DNA of 64,000 nt from Sellimonas caecigallum (lineage in GTDB: Bacteria > Bacillota > Clostridia > Lachnospirales > Lachnospiraceae), in assembly GCF_045038405.1 (NCBI RefSeq), contig NZ_CP173660.1, positions 2,170,001-2,234,000 of the forward strand, given 5' to 3'. The notes beneath the pieces were generated by a model that saw nothing but the letters and a program-made list of their open reading frames with translations, made no database searches and had not been told where the DNA came from. Of the stretch, positions 55,693 through 64,000 are shown piece by piece; position 1 is the stretch's first letter, and each line of letters begins with the position of its first letter. The translations under genes were made by a program, and so were the position numbers.

Positions 55693-56100
55693 ATGGGAAG
55701 ATCAGAAATCAGAGAACACATTTTCAGGGTACTGTTCAGAAAAGAGTTTTTTGACACGTCAGAAATGAGCGGACAAAGGGAGCTATACATGGAGATGCTC
55801 AAGGCAGAAAGGGATGTCCGGGAAGAGGACGAGGCATATATTCTGGAAAAGAGCAGAAAAATAGAAGAGAAGATCCAGGAGATCGACGAGATGATCAACG
55901 GTCTGACAACCGGATGGAAGACAAGCCGAATGAACAAAGCAGATCTTACGATACTTCGGCTTGCCGTCTATGAGATAAAATGGGATGATGACATTCCGGT
56001 CAAAGTGGCGATCAACGAGGCCGTTGAACTTGCAAAAAAATACAGCAGTGAGGAAGGACCTGCATTTATCAATGGAGTGCTGGCAAAAATAGCAGGGTAA
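55693..56100 (+). CDS. nusB: Transcription antitermination protein NusB
   Basis: A 135-residue all-helical factor for rRNA antitermination with NusE/S10. Typical segments are REHIFRVLFRKEF at the N-terminus and DLTILRLAVYEIKWDDDIPVKVAINEAVELAKKYSSEEGPAFINGVL at the C-terminus, quoted here only as landmarks around residues 80-130. GAGGAGAAGAT precedes the ATG. First gene of a nine-gene run with gaps of at most about 12 bases. Confidence 0.94.
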   Translation: MGRSEIREHIFRVLFRKEFFDTSEMSGQRELYMEMLKAERDVREEDEAYILEKSRKIEEKIQEIDEMINGLTTGWKTSRMNKADLTILRLAVYEIKWDDDIPVKVAINEAVELAKKYSSEEGPAFINGVLAKIAG

Positions 56101-56104
56101 AAAG

Positions 56105-57319
56105 ATGAAAAATGTATACACCGTAGGGCAGGTCAACCGCTATATCAAAAACATGTTTGACCAGGACTTTATGCTGAACCGGATTTATGTAAAAGGCGAA
56201 GTGTCAAACTGCAAATACCATCCCAAGGGACATATTTATTTTTCCCTGAAAGATGAGTCGGGAACGATCTCCTGCATATTGTTTGCTGGATCAAGAGGAG
56301 GGATCGCCTTTCGGATGCAGGACGGACAGCAGGTGGTCGTGTCCGGAACGGTTACCACATATGAAAGAGACGGAAAATACCAGCTCTATGCAAAAGAGAT
56401 CATCCTGGACGGGGCAGGGCTTTTGGCACAGCGGTTCCAGGAACTCAAAGAAGAGCTTGAGGAGATGGGGATGTTCGATGCCGGGTACAAACGTCCTGTT
56501 CCGATGTATGCACAGAGGATCGGAATCGTTACCGCTCCGACAGGAGCAGCCATCCGTGATATCATCCATATCGCAAAGCGGAGAAATCCTTATGTACAGC
56601 TCATTATTTCGCCGGCTCTGGTACAGGGGGAAGGGGCGAAAGAGAGCATTGTCAAGGCCATCAAAAGGCTCGAAATGCAGGATGTGGATGTGATCATCGT
56701 GGGCAGAGGCGGAGGTTCCATGGAAGATCTGTGGGCTTTTAATGAAGAAGAGGTGGCGAGGGCCATCTTTGAATGCCCGATACCGGTAATCTCTGCGGTA
56801 GGTCATGAGACGGATACCACTATCGCCGACTATGTGGCGGATCTGAGGGCTCCGACCCCATCTGCGGCGGCAGAGCTTTCTGTCTACCCGTATCACGATA
56901 TACAAAAGAAAATAGATGAGACACGGACTTCCTGCAGACATCTTATGGTTCAGAGGATCCAGATGGAGAGGCTTCGGCTGAGGCAGCGGGAAGAAGTTTT
57001 CCGAAGGCTGCATCCGGGTACGATCCTTGCATCCCAGAGACAAAGAGCAGCCAATCTGGAAGAAGCGATACGCAGAAGTATGAAAGAAGCTCTAAAACAC
57101 GCCAGAGAAGAGCTTCGTGTACGTATACAAACGATCGAGGCCATGTCCCCGATGAAGAAACTCAATCAAGGATACGCATTTGCCACAGACGAAAAAGGAC
57201 GATCAGTCCGGAGCATAAAGCAGATCAAAAAAGGAGACCGCATAACGCTCTATGTGACAGATGGAGTCATTCACACGACTGTGGAAGGGACAGAGGAGAC
57301 GAACGATGGAATTAAATGA
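56105..57319 (+). CDS. xseA: Exodeoxyribonuclease VII large subunit
   Basis: A 404-residue subunit of the single-strand-specific exonuclease. The N-terminal OB fold (YVKGEVSNCKYHPKGHIYFSLKDE) binds DNA, and the catalytic domain carries IGIVTAPTGAAIRDI, IIVGRGGGSMEDLWAFNEE and AVGHETDTTIADYVAD. A coiled coil and the C-terminal NQGYAFATDEKGR segment follow. It overlaps xseB by 14 bases. Confidence 0.96.
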   Translation: MKNVYTVGQVNRYIKNMFDQDFMLNRIYVKGEVSNCKYHPKGHIYFSLKDESGTISCILFAGSRGGIAFRMQDGQQVVVSGTVTTYERDGKYQLYAKEIILDGAGLLAQRFQELKEELEEMGMFDAGYKRPVPMYAQRIGIVTAPTGAAIRDIIHIAKRRNPYVQLIISPALVQGEGAKESIVKAIKRLEMQDVDVIIVGRGGGSMEDLWAFNEEEVARAIFECPIPVISAVGHETDTTIADYVADLRAPTPSAAAELSVYPYHDIQKKIDETRTSCRHLMVQRIQMERLRLRQREEVFRRLHPGTILASQRQRAANLEEAIRRSMKEALKHAREELRVRIQTIEAMSPMKKLNQGYAFATDEKGRSVRSIKQIKKGDRITLYVTDGVIHTTVEGTEETNDGIK

Positions 57320-57503
57320 AATTTTTGAAAAGCTGGATGAACTCCAGAAGAGACTGCAGGCGGAGGATCTTTCTCTGGATGATGCCTTCCAGTATTATAA
57401 AGAAGCCATGGAGCTTTTAAGAGAATGTGACCGCAGAATCGATAAAGTGGAAAAGAAAGTGCTGTTATTAGAACAGAATGGAGAAACACATGAGTTTGAA
57501 TGA
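57306..57503 (+). CDS. xseB: Exodeoxyribonuclease VII small subunit
   Basis: A 65-residue helical hairpin protein (EIFEKLDELQKRLQAEDLSLDD then YKEAMELLRECDRRI) that binds the XseA coiled coil. The start lies inside the end of xseA behind GAGGAGACGA, and its end overlaps the ispA start. Confidence 0.94.
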   Translation: MELNEIFEKLDELQKRLQAEDLSLDDAFQYYKEAMELLRECDRRIDKVEKKVLLLEQNGETHEFE

Positions 57504-58380
57504 AATAAAAGAGGAAAAGGTAAAGGAACTTCAGGAAGTGATCCGGGAATATTTGCCGGAGCAAAAGGGGCCTCAGAAAGTCATTATGGAGGCCATGGAA
57601 TACAGCCTGATGGCAGGAGGCAAACGGCTTCGTCCGATGCTGATGCTGGAGACATACCGGATGTTTGGCGGGAATTCCGAGATCATCCGGCCGTTTCTTG
57701 CTGCCCAGGAGATGATCCACACGTACTCTCTCGTCCATGACGATCTTCCTGCCATGGACAACGACGAATACCGAAGGGGCAGAAAAACAACCCATATTGT
57801 CTACGGGGAAGATATGGGCATACTGGCCGGCGATGCGCTTCTGAATTATGCGTTTGAGACAGCGTCCAAGGCATTTGAGATGGAGCCTCAGAAGGCACAG
57901 CTCATTGGGCGGGCCATCCGGATCATGGCAGAGAAAGCAGGCATCCGCGGTATGCTTGGCGGACAGGTGGTGGACGTGGCATCCACCGGAAAAAAGATTG
58001 ACAAAGAGACGCTGGACTTTATCTATCGGCTGAAGACCGGCGCCCTGATAGAAAGCTCCATGATGATCGGAGCTGTGCTGGCTGGAGCCTGCGAAGAAGA
58101 GATCCGGACAGTGGAAAAGATCGCAGCCAATATCGGAATGGCTTTTCAGATCCAGGACGATATTCTGGATGTGACAAGTACAACAGTGGAACTTGGGAAA
58201 CCGGTTCACAGTGACGAAAAGAATGAAAAAACAACCTATGTGACACTGCTTGGTCTGGAGGGTGCATCCCGTGAAGTGGAACGGATCTCGGAGGAAGCAA
58301 TCCAGCTTCTTTCCGCACTTCCGGCCGAGAATCCGTATCTGAATTGGCTTGTAAAAGAGTTGGTGCACAGAAGGAAATAG
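57490..58380 (+). CDS. ispA: Farnesyl/geranyl diphosphate synthase
   Basis: A 296-residue all-helical prenyltransferase joining isopentenyl diphosphate units. The first Asp-rich motif is in YSLVHDDLPAMDNDEYRRGR and the second in IQDDILD; GGKRLRPML precedes them. The residues before the first motif suggest a C15 product. The ATG at 57490 follows GGAG by six bases; an in-frame ATG at 57478 abuts that region. Paired with dxs for isoprenoid supply. Confidence 0.94.
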   Translation: MSLNEIKEEKVKELQEVIREYLPEQKGPQKVIMEAMEYSLMAGGKRLRPMLMLETYRMFGGNSEIIRPFLAAQEMIHTYSLVHDDLPAMDNDEYRRGRKTTHIVYGEDMGILAGDALLNYAFETASKAFEMEPQKAQLIGRAIRIMAEKAGIRGMLGGQVVDVASTGKKIDKETLDFIYRLKTGALIESSMMIGAVLAGACEEEIRTVEKIAANIGMAFQIQDDILDVTSTTVELGKPVHSDEKNEKTTYVTLLGLEGASREVERISEEAIQLLSALPAENPYLNWLVKELVHRRK

Positions 58381-58392
58381 TGAGGGATATCC

Positions 58393-60282
58393 ATGATACT
58401 GGAGAAGATACAGAGGGAAAACGATATTCAAAAACTGAATAAAGAAGAGCTTGCCATTCTTGCCTCGGAGATCCGGGAGTTTCTGATCGAGAAGATCAGC
58501 CATACCGGAGGGCATCTGGCGTCAAATCTTGGGGTGGTAGAGCTTACAATGGCTATGCACCTTTGTTTCCATCTTCCGGAAGATAAGATGATCTGGGACG
58601 TAGGGCATCAGTCCTACACACATAAAATCTTAACCGGAAGAAGAGAGGGATTTGATGATCTGCGGAAATATGGCGGCATGAGCGGGTTCCCGAAACGCAA
58701 TGAGAGCAAGTGCGACGCTTTCAATACCGGACACAGCTCCACCTCCATCTCCGCAGGACTCGGATATGTGAAAGCCAGGGAGATCCGAAAAGAGAATTAC
58801 CGGGTCATTTCCGTCATCGGAGACGGTGCCCTGACAGGAGGGATGGCTTTTGAAGCACTCAACAATGCGGCCCACCTTGGAAAGAACTTTATCATTGTCT
58901 TAAACGACAACCGGATGTCCATATCGGAGAATGTCGGAGGGATGTCCAGATATCTGGACGGCATCCGCACGGCGGACGTTTACAACCGTCTGAAAAGAAA
59001 TCTTGAGAAAGCTCTCCGGAAGATTCCAGGAGGCGGAGAACAGATCGTAAGTCATCTGAGAAAGACAAAAAGCAGCATCAAGCAGCTCTTTGTGCCGGGG
59101 ATGTTTTTTGAAGATATGGGGCTTACGTACTTGGGACCCGTCGACGGACATAATTTAAAAGAACTGGTCCGCGCCTTTAAAGAGGCAAAGCGGGTAAAAG
59201 GAGCAGTCCTTCTCCATGTAGTGACAAAGAAAGGAAAAGGGTATCTTCCGGCAGAGAGGGAACCTTCCAGATTCCACGGCACAGGGCCTTTTGATATCAG
59301 GACTGGATCGCCTCTGGAAAAAAAGGAGAAAGATACGTACACCGATGTGTTCGGAAAAATCATGTGCGATATGGGAAAGAAGGAGCCGTCCCTTGTGGCC
59401 ATCACGGCAGCAATGGAGGACGGGACTGGACTGGGAGAATTTCACAGACGATTCCCGGATCGCTTCTTTGATGTCGGGATTGCGGAAGGACATGCCGTCA
59501 CTTTTGCGGCAGGGCTTGCGGCAGGCGGCCTAAAACCTGTATTTGCTGTGTACTCTTCCTTTCTTCAGAGGGGATATGACCAGATCATCCACGATGTGGC
59601 TCTTCAGAATCTGCCGGTGGTTTTTGCGGTGGACAGAGCCGGACTCGTGGGAAGCGACGGTGAGACACACCAGGGGATCTTCGACCTTTCCTATCTGTCT
59701 ATGATCCCGAATATGACTGTCCTTTCCCCGAAAAACAAGTGGGAGCTGGCGGATATGCTGAGATTTGCCATCGCATACCAGGACGGCCCTGTGGCAGTTC
59801 GTTATCCAAGAGGTGCGGCGTACGACGGATATAAGGAGTTCCGCTCTCCTGTCCTTTACGGAAAATCGGAGGCGGTTTTCGAAGAGGAAGACATCGCTAT
59901 CCTGAGCGTCGGACATATGTTTGAGACGGCTGCAAAAGTGAGGAAAAAATTAAAGGAGGCAGGCTTAAATGCCAGCCTGATCAATGCAAGATTTGTAAAG
60001 CCGATGGATGAGGAGATGCTCGTCACACTTGCGAAGGATCACCGGCTTTTCGTTACCATAGAAGAAAATGTCAAAACCGGCGGATTTGGGGAACGGGTAA
60101 TGGATTTCGCGGAACGGATGGAACTTCCGGTCCGGGTGCTTGCTGTCACGCTTCCGGACGATTACATTGAGCATGGAAGCGTTTCCGTTCTCAGAAAAGA
60201 AGTGATGCTGGACGACGAATCCGTCTATAAACAGATACTGACTGTGTACGCAGGAATGCAGCACACAGAAGAAAAAAGATAA
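58393..60282 (+). CDS. dxs: 1-deoxy-D-xylulose-5-phosphate synthase
   Basis: A 629-residue thiamine-diphosphate enzyme condensing pyruvate and glyceraldehyde 3-phosphate, the entry step of the MEP pathway. The ThDP-binding segment is GDGALTGGMAFEALNNA and the substrate segment FNTGHSSTSISAGLGY. The central domain has GIAEGHAVTFAAGLA and DRAGLVGSDGETHQGIFD, and the transketolase C-domain completes it. It lies 12 bases after ispA. Confidence 0.96.
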   Translation: MILEKIQRENDIQKLNKEELAILASEIREFLIEKISHTGGHLASNLGVVELTMAMHLCFHLPEDKMIWDVGHQSYTHKILTGRREGFDDLRKYGGMSGFPKRNESKCDAFNTGHSSTSISAGLGYVKAREIRKENYRVISVIGDGALTGGMAFEALNNAAHLGKNFIIVLNDNRMSISENVGGMSRYLDGIRTADVYNRLKRNLEKALRKIPGGGEQIVSHLRKTKSSIKQLFVPGMFFEDMGLTYLGPVDGHNLKELVRAFKEAKRVKGAVLLHVVTKKGKGYLPAEREPSRFHGTGPFDIRTGSPLEKKEKDTYTDVFGKIMCDMGKKEPSLVAITAAMEDGTGLGEFHRRFPDRFFDVGIAEGHAVTFAAGLAAGGLKPVFAVYSSFLQRGYDQIIHDVALQNLPVVFAVDRAGLVGSDGETHQGIFDLSYLSMIPNMTVLSPKNKWELADMLRFAIAYQDGPVAVRYPRGAAYDGYKEFRSPVLYGKSEAVFEEEDIAILSVGHMFETAAKVRKKLKEAGLNASLINARFVKPMDEEMLVTLAKDHRLFVTIEENVKTGGFGERVMDFAERMELPVRVLAVTLPDDYIEHGSVSVLRKEVMLDDESVYKQILTVYAGMQHTEEKR

Positions 60283-60291
60283 GGAGACGCC

Positions 60292-61104
60292 ATGAAAGAA
60301 CGGTTAGATGTATTACTTGTAAAAAGGAATCTCGCCGAATCCCGGGAAAAGGCAAAGGCCATCATCATGTCCGGAAATGTGTTTGTGGAAGGACAGAGGG
60401 AAGACAAAGCCGGAAGCACGTTCCCGGAAGAAGCAACGATAGAGATCAAAGGCCACACACTTCCGTATGTGAGCAGGGGCGGGCTGAAGCTGGAGAAGGC
60501 GATGCAGGTCTTCGACGTATCCATGAAAGACAAAGTCTGTACGGATGTGGGGTCATCCACAGGGGGATTTACCGACTGTATGCTGCAAAATGGTGCGAAA
60601 AAAGTCTTCGCCATTGATGTCGGAAGAGGGCAGCTTGCGTGGAAACTTCGCCAGGATGAGCGCGTCGTCTGCATGGAAAAGACGAATATCCGCTATGTGA
60701 CACCGGAAGATCTGGGGGAACCTGTGGATTTCTCTTCTATCGACGTATCTTTTATCTCCCTTACGAAAGTGCTGCTGCCGATCCGGAACTACCTGGTAGA
60801 TGACGGAGAGATTGCAGCGCTCATCAAACCCCAGTTTGAGGCGGGGAGAGAAAAGGTGGGAAAGAAAGGGGTCGTGCGGGAACCTGCCACCCACGTGGAA
60901 GTCATTGAACATGTGACGCAATATGCGGCTTCCATTGGCTTTACCGTCAAAAATCTGACATATTCCCCGATCAAAGGACCGGAAGGAAATATCGAGTATT
61001 TGGTACACTTGAAAAAGATACCGGATGGAACTGCGGCAGACATACCGTCAAAAGAAGAAATCAAATCGGTGGTGGCTGAGGCATTCCAGTCGCTGGCAAA
61101 ATAA
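60292..61104 (+). CDS. tlyA: TlyA-family rRNA (cytidine-2'-O)-methyltransferase / hemolysin homologue
   Basis: A 270-residue protein with an N-terminal S4 RNA-binding domain (ERLDVLLVKRNLAESREKAKAIIMSG) and a Rossmann methyltransferase domain with SAM motif DVGSSTGGFTDCMLQ. The conserved DVSFISLTKVLLP and LIKPQFEAGRE follow. Actinobacterial TlyA methylates 16S and 23S rRNA; the hemolysin label is historical. AAGGAGACGCC precedes the ATG. Confidence 0.92.
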   Translation: MKERLDVLLVKRNLAESREKAKAIIMSGNVFVEGQREDKAGSTFPEEATIEIKGHTLPYVSRGGLKLEKAMQVFDVSMKDKVCTDVGSSTGGFTDCMLQNGAKKVFAIDVGRGQLAWKLRQDERVVCMEKTNIRYVTPEDLGEPVDFSSIDVSFISLTKVLLPIRNYLVDDGEIAALIKPQFEAGREKVGKKGVVREPATHVEVIEHVTQYAASIGFTVKNLTYSPIKGPEGNIEYLVHLKKIPDGTAADIPSKEEIKSVVAEAFQSLAK

Positions 61105-61114
61105 GGACAGGCAT

Positions 61115-61924
61115 ATGGATAGATTTTATATCATAACCAACGAATCAAAAGACGAAAGACATGAAATATCAAAGCAGATCGAAGACTATCTGACAAGACA
61201 CGGGAAAATATGCATCACGGATCCGGAGGAGGCAAAAAGGACAAAACTGGACTGCGCCATAGCCATCGGAGGCGATGGGACGATGATTCTCACTGCCAGA
61301 GAGCTTCTCGGGCGGGATGTTCCTCTTTTGGGAGTCAATATGGGGACGCTCGGCTATCTCACAGAAGCCGAAATACAGAATCTGCTGCCGGCGCTTGATC
61401 AGCTGATGGGCGACAGGTACACGATCGAGGAGCGGATGATGCTTTCCGGGAATATCAAAGGAATGAAGGAGGACATCGCCCTGAACGATATCGTTGTGAC
61501 AAGGAGCGAATCCCTTCATATCGTGCGCCTTATGCTGTATGTAAACGGAGAGTATCTGACATCCTACCAGGCGGACGGCCTGATCATTTCCACTCCGACT
61601 GGTTCTACTGCATACAATCTTTCAGCGGGAGGACCCATCGTGGAACCTACAGCGTCCATGATCCTTATCACTCCGATCTGTCCTCACTCCCTGAATAAGA
61701 GCAGCATTGTCCTTGCTGCCACGGACGAGATCCAGATTGAGATTGGATCGAGAAGGAACAAAGAAAGGGAAGAAGCGGTCGTGACTTTTGACGGTACAGA
61801 CATTATGAGGCTTGCCACAGGGGACCGCGTGAAAGTAAAAAAAGCAAACGAAATAACGAAACTTGTGAAACTCAGCAATATTAGTTTTTTGGAAACACTG
61901 CGTGAAAAAATGAAAGGAAATTAG
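61115..61924 (+). CDS. nadK: NAD kinase
   Basis: A 269-residue kinase making NADP from NAD. The catalytic GGDGTMILTAR carries the family Asp, with NMGTLGYLTEAE, LNDIVVTRS and DGLIISTPTGSTAYNLSAGGP in order. AAGGACAGGC precedes the ATG at 61115. It lies between tlyA and argR, as in most Firmicutes. Confidence 0.95.
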   Translation: MDRFYIITNESKDERHEISKQIEDYLTRHGKICITDPEEAKRTKLDCAIAIGGDGTMILTARELLGRDVPLLGVNMGTLGYLTEAEIQNLLPALDQLMGDRYTIEERMMLSGNIKGMKEDIALNDIVVTRSESLHIVRLMLYVNGEYLTSYQADGLIISTPTGSTAYNLSAGGPIVEPTASMILITPICPHSLNKSSIVLAATDEIQIEIGSRRNKEREEAVVTFDGTDIMRLATGDRVKVKKANEITKLVKLSNISFLETLREKMKGN

Positions 61925-61928
61925 GCAA

Positions 61929-62378
61929 ATGAAGGTAAACAGACACGCGAAGATCGTAGAGTTGATCCGGAAATACGATATCGAGACACAGGAAGAGCTG
62001 GCAGAATATCTGAATGAAGCCGGATTCAAAGTAACTCAGGCAACGGTGTCGAGGGATATCCGGGATCTGAAACTGACAAAAGTGCCGTCGGAGAACGGAA
62101 AACAGAAATATGCTGTGCTCCGCCACGACGGAAGAGAAATGAGCGAAAAATATATCCGTGTCCTGCGGGACGGGTATGCATCGATGGATATGGCACAGAA
62201 CATCCTGATCATCAAGACAGTGCCAGGGATGGCGATGGCCGTAGCGGCCGCTGTGGATGCCATGCAGTGGCACGAGATTGCCGGTTCCATTGCCGGAGAC
62301 GATACGGTTATGTGTGCGGTCAGAAGCAAAGAGGAGACGGTAAAAGTCATGAACAAAATCCGGGCAATCCTGATATAA
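61929..62378 (+). CDS. argR: Arginine repressor ArgR
   Basis: A 149-residue hexameric regulator. The N-terminal winged helix has YDIETQEELAEYLNEAGFKVTQATVSRDIRDL, here noted over residues 15-45. The C-terminal arginine-binding domain has the core GDDTVM and the PG-MA segment (KTVPGMAMAVAAAVDAM). It represses arginine synthesis when arginine is bound. It lies 4 bases after nadK. Confidence 0.95.
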   Translation: MKVNRHAKIVELIRKYDIETQEELAEYLNEAGFKVTQATVSRDIRDLKLTKVPSENGKQKYAVLRHDGREMSEKYIRVLRDGYASMDMAQNILIIKTVPGMAMAVAAAVDAMQWHEIAGSIAGDDTVMCAVRSKEETVKVMNKIRAILI

Positions 62379-62388
62379 AGGAGGAAGC

Positions 62389-64000
62389 ATGTTACAAAGT
62401 CTGCATGTAAAAAACCTCGCCCTCATCGACGAGGCAGAAGTGGAATTAAAAGACGGGCTCAATATCTTAACCGGCGAGACCGGGGCGGGGAAGTCCATCC
62501 TCCTTGGATCAGTGCAGCTTGCCCTGGGCGGGAAATACACGGCGGATCTTCTTCGGGAAGGCGCCGATTACGGACTTGTGGAGCTGGAATTTTTTGTAAA
62601 AAATCCGCAGATCATCGAAAAACTGCGGAAGATGGATATCGAGCCGGAAGACGGCATGATCGTGCTGAGCCGCAAACTCATGGACCAGAGAAGTGTGAGC
62701 CGGATCAACGGCGAAATGGTGCCCCTTGGGAGACTCAAAGCTGCGGCGGAAATACTCATTGATATTCACGGACAGCATGAACACCAGTCTTTGTTGTATA
62801 AAAAGAAACATATGGAGATCCTGGATGCCTACGCAAAAGAAGAAACCTTGCCGGTAAAAGAAAAAGTGAAAGAGGCATACCGCGCGGCCAGAGAAGCAAA
62901 ACAGAAGCTTGACGAAGCGATAAACGGAGAGGCAGAGCGGAAAAAGGAAGCGGATTTTCTTGCTTTTGAGGTGGAGGAGATCCGGGATGCAGGGCTCATC
63001 CCGGGAGAAGACGAAGAGCTGGAAGAACGCTACCAAAAAATGCGCAAAAGCAGAAAGATCATGGAGAGCCTGATGGAGACGTATCATTATACCGGTGGAT
63101 ACGAAGCAAGTTCCATAAGTGAGCTTTTAAGCCAAGCGATCCACGCTATGTACGAGGCGGCAGAGTACGATGGAGAGACGAAAGAACTTTATGGGCTGCT
63201 TGTGGAGATCGAGAGTCTCCTGAATGATTTCAACCGGGAGATTTCCAACTGTCAGGAAAAACTCCGGTTTTCTGAGGAAGAATTTTACGAGATGGAAAAC
63301 CGGCTGAATACCATCAATCGATTGAAATCCAAGTATGGCAACACCATCGGGGAAATACTCGATTACGCGGCGCAGAAAGAAGAACGGCTTCTCATTTTGT
63401 CCGATTACGACGCCTATTTGGCAAGACTTGAAAAAGAATTTTCCGAGGCTCAAAAAACGCTTCGAAAGTATGCTGATCGTCTCACGGACATCCGGAAACG
63501 CTATGCTGAGGGACTTGCCGGGACACTGCGCGAAGGAATCCGGGATCTGAATTTTCTTAATGTGGACTTCACAGTGGAAGTGCGTCCCCTTTCTGACTTT
63601 ACAGAGAACGGGGCGGACGAAGTGGAATTCATGATCTCACTGAATCCTGGGGAAAAGAAAAAGCCGCTTGGCGCCGTGGCTTCGGGCGGAGAATTGTCAA
63701 GGATCATGCTGGCGGTAAAAGCGGCGCTGGCTGACAAAGATGAGGTGGAAACACTGATATTTGATGAAATCGATACCGGGATCAGCGGACGTACTGCACA
63801 GAAAGTGTCTGAAAAAATGGCTCTTCTTGGAAAACGCCATCAGGTCATCTGCATTACTCATCTGGCTCAGATCGCAGCTATGGCAGACTCCCATTATCTG
63901 ATCGAGAAAACGGTGGAAAACCAGAAGACGACGACCCAGATCCGGAGGATTTCGGACAAGGAGGCGATTGCGGAACTGGCACGTATTCTGGGCGGAGCAA
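62389..64000 (+). CDS. recN: DNA repair protein RecN, C-terminally cut by the window end
   Basis: The first 537 codons of an SMC-like ATPase for double-strand-break repair. Walker A is in LNILTGETGAGKSILLGS. A coiled-coil middle region (about 150-380) follows, and the C-terminal half has VASGGELSRIMLAVK (signature) and TLIFDEIDTGISG (Walker B). Only about 20 residues of a usual ~555 are missing. AAAGGAGGAAGC precedes the ATG. Last visible gene of the nusB-recN run; argR and recN are neighbours throughout Firmicutes. Confidence 0.95.
   Translation, partial: MLQSLHVKNLALIDEAEVELKDGLNILTGETGAGKSILLGSVQLALGGKYTADLLREGADYGLVELEFFVKNPQIIEKLRKMDIEPEDGMIVLSRKLMDQRSVSRINGEMVPLGRLKAAAEILIDIHGQHEHQSLLYKKKHMEILDAYAKEETLPVKEKVKEAYRAAREAKQKLDEAINGEAERKKEADFLAFEVEEIRDAGLIPGEDEELEERYQKMRKSRKIMESLMETYHYTGGYEASSISELLSQAIHAMYEAAEYDGETKELYGLLVEIESLLNDFNREISNCQEKLRFSEEEFYEMENRLNTINRLKSKYGNTIGEILDYAAQKEERLLILSDYDAYLARLEKEFSEAQKTLRKYADRLTDIRKRYAEGLAGTLREGIRDLNFLNVDFTVEVRPLSDFTENGADEVEFMISLNPGEKKKPLGAVASGGELSRIMLAVKAALADKDEVETLIFDEIDTGISGRTAQKVSEKMALLGKRHQVICITHLAQIAAMADSHYLIEKTVENQKTTTQIRRISDKEAIAELARILGGA

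Overview
The window is a chromosomal stretch of an endospore-forming Clostridia species, most likely a gut Lachnospiraceae (Dorea/Blautia/Mediterraneibacter-type). The evidence is gene content and order: sigH after rlmB, gpr-spoIIP, a complete spoIIIAA-AH operon, the rimP-to-pnp and nusB-to-recN housekeeping clusters, strong AAGGAGG-type ribosome binding sites, and mid-range G+C by eye. There are no insertion sequences, phage genes, CRISPR arrays or rRNA genes. One tRNA (Thr, GGT) is present.

Layout. 1-850: end of rlmB and the sporulation sigma factor sigH. 970-3550: a large secreted, probably wall-anchored M64 metallopeptidase with a second, degenerate copy of its peptidase fold. 3690-9745: a complete ribose regulon (rbsK-D-A-C-B and rbsR) with consensus promoters and palindromic operators. 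9760-13990: a MarR regulator and a heterodimeric ABC exporter. 14020-16415: a small membrane protein, tRNA-Thr, a zinc alcohol dehydrogenase and an orphan membrane protein. 16440-22655: glnS, a MocR-type regulator, an HPr-like protein lacking the phosphorylatable His, a divergent sirtuin and an ABC-F ATPase. 22690-24455: ilvN-ilvC. 24528-24903: rpsT on the minus strand. 24967-27202: gpr and spoIIP. 27230-31566: a second-type gyrase/topoisomerase IV pair (parE-parC-like). 31745-36134: a 2-aminoethylphosphonate locus whose first reading frame is a 1203-residue in-frame chimera, followed by intact phnX. 36131-47094: rimP-nusA-ylxR-ylxQ-infB-rbfA-nrnA-truB-ribF, then rpsO and pnp with structured leaders. 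47174-48383: a DUF1847 protein and a GNAT acetyltransferase. 48501-53298: spoIIIAA-AH behind a sigma-E-type promoter. 53396-55505: prfC and an Asp23-family protein. 55563-64000: nusB-xseA-xseB-ispA-dxs-tlyA-nadK-argR-recN, with recN cut by the window end.

The most unusual object is the phosphonate locus. ATPase, double permease, solute-binding lipoprotein and the last ~100 residues of the PhnW transaminase are read as one uninterrupted frame. The permease/lipoprotein join runs through the lipoprotein's own ribosome binding site and a seven-A tract, where loss of one A would create a stop. The PhnW part lacks its catalytic region although its pathway partner phnX is intact. This is either a real gene-fusion/deletion allele or an assembly or base-calling defect; reads across the joins would decide. 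Other points of interest are the duplicated pseudo-peptidase domain of the M64 protein, the twin perfect palindromic operators of the ribose operon, the 78-bp Arg/Gly-rich tandem repeat in infB, and several untested leader structures (rpsO, rpsT, pnp, rimP, rbs).

No stretch longer than about 300 bases lacks a gene. The gaps between genes hold the promoters, operators, leaders and terminators listed below. All functional calls are from reading the translations; no database search was run.
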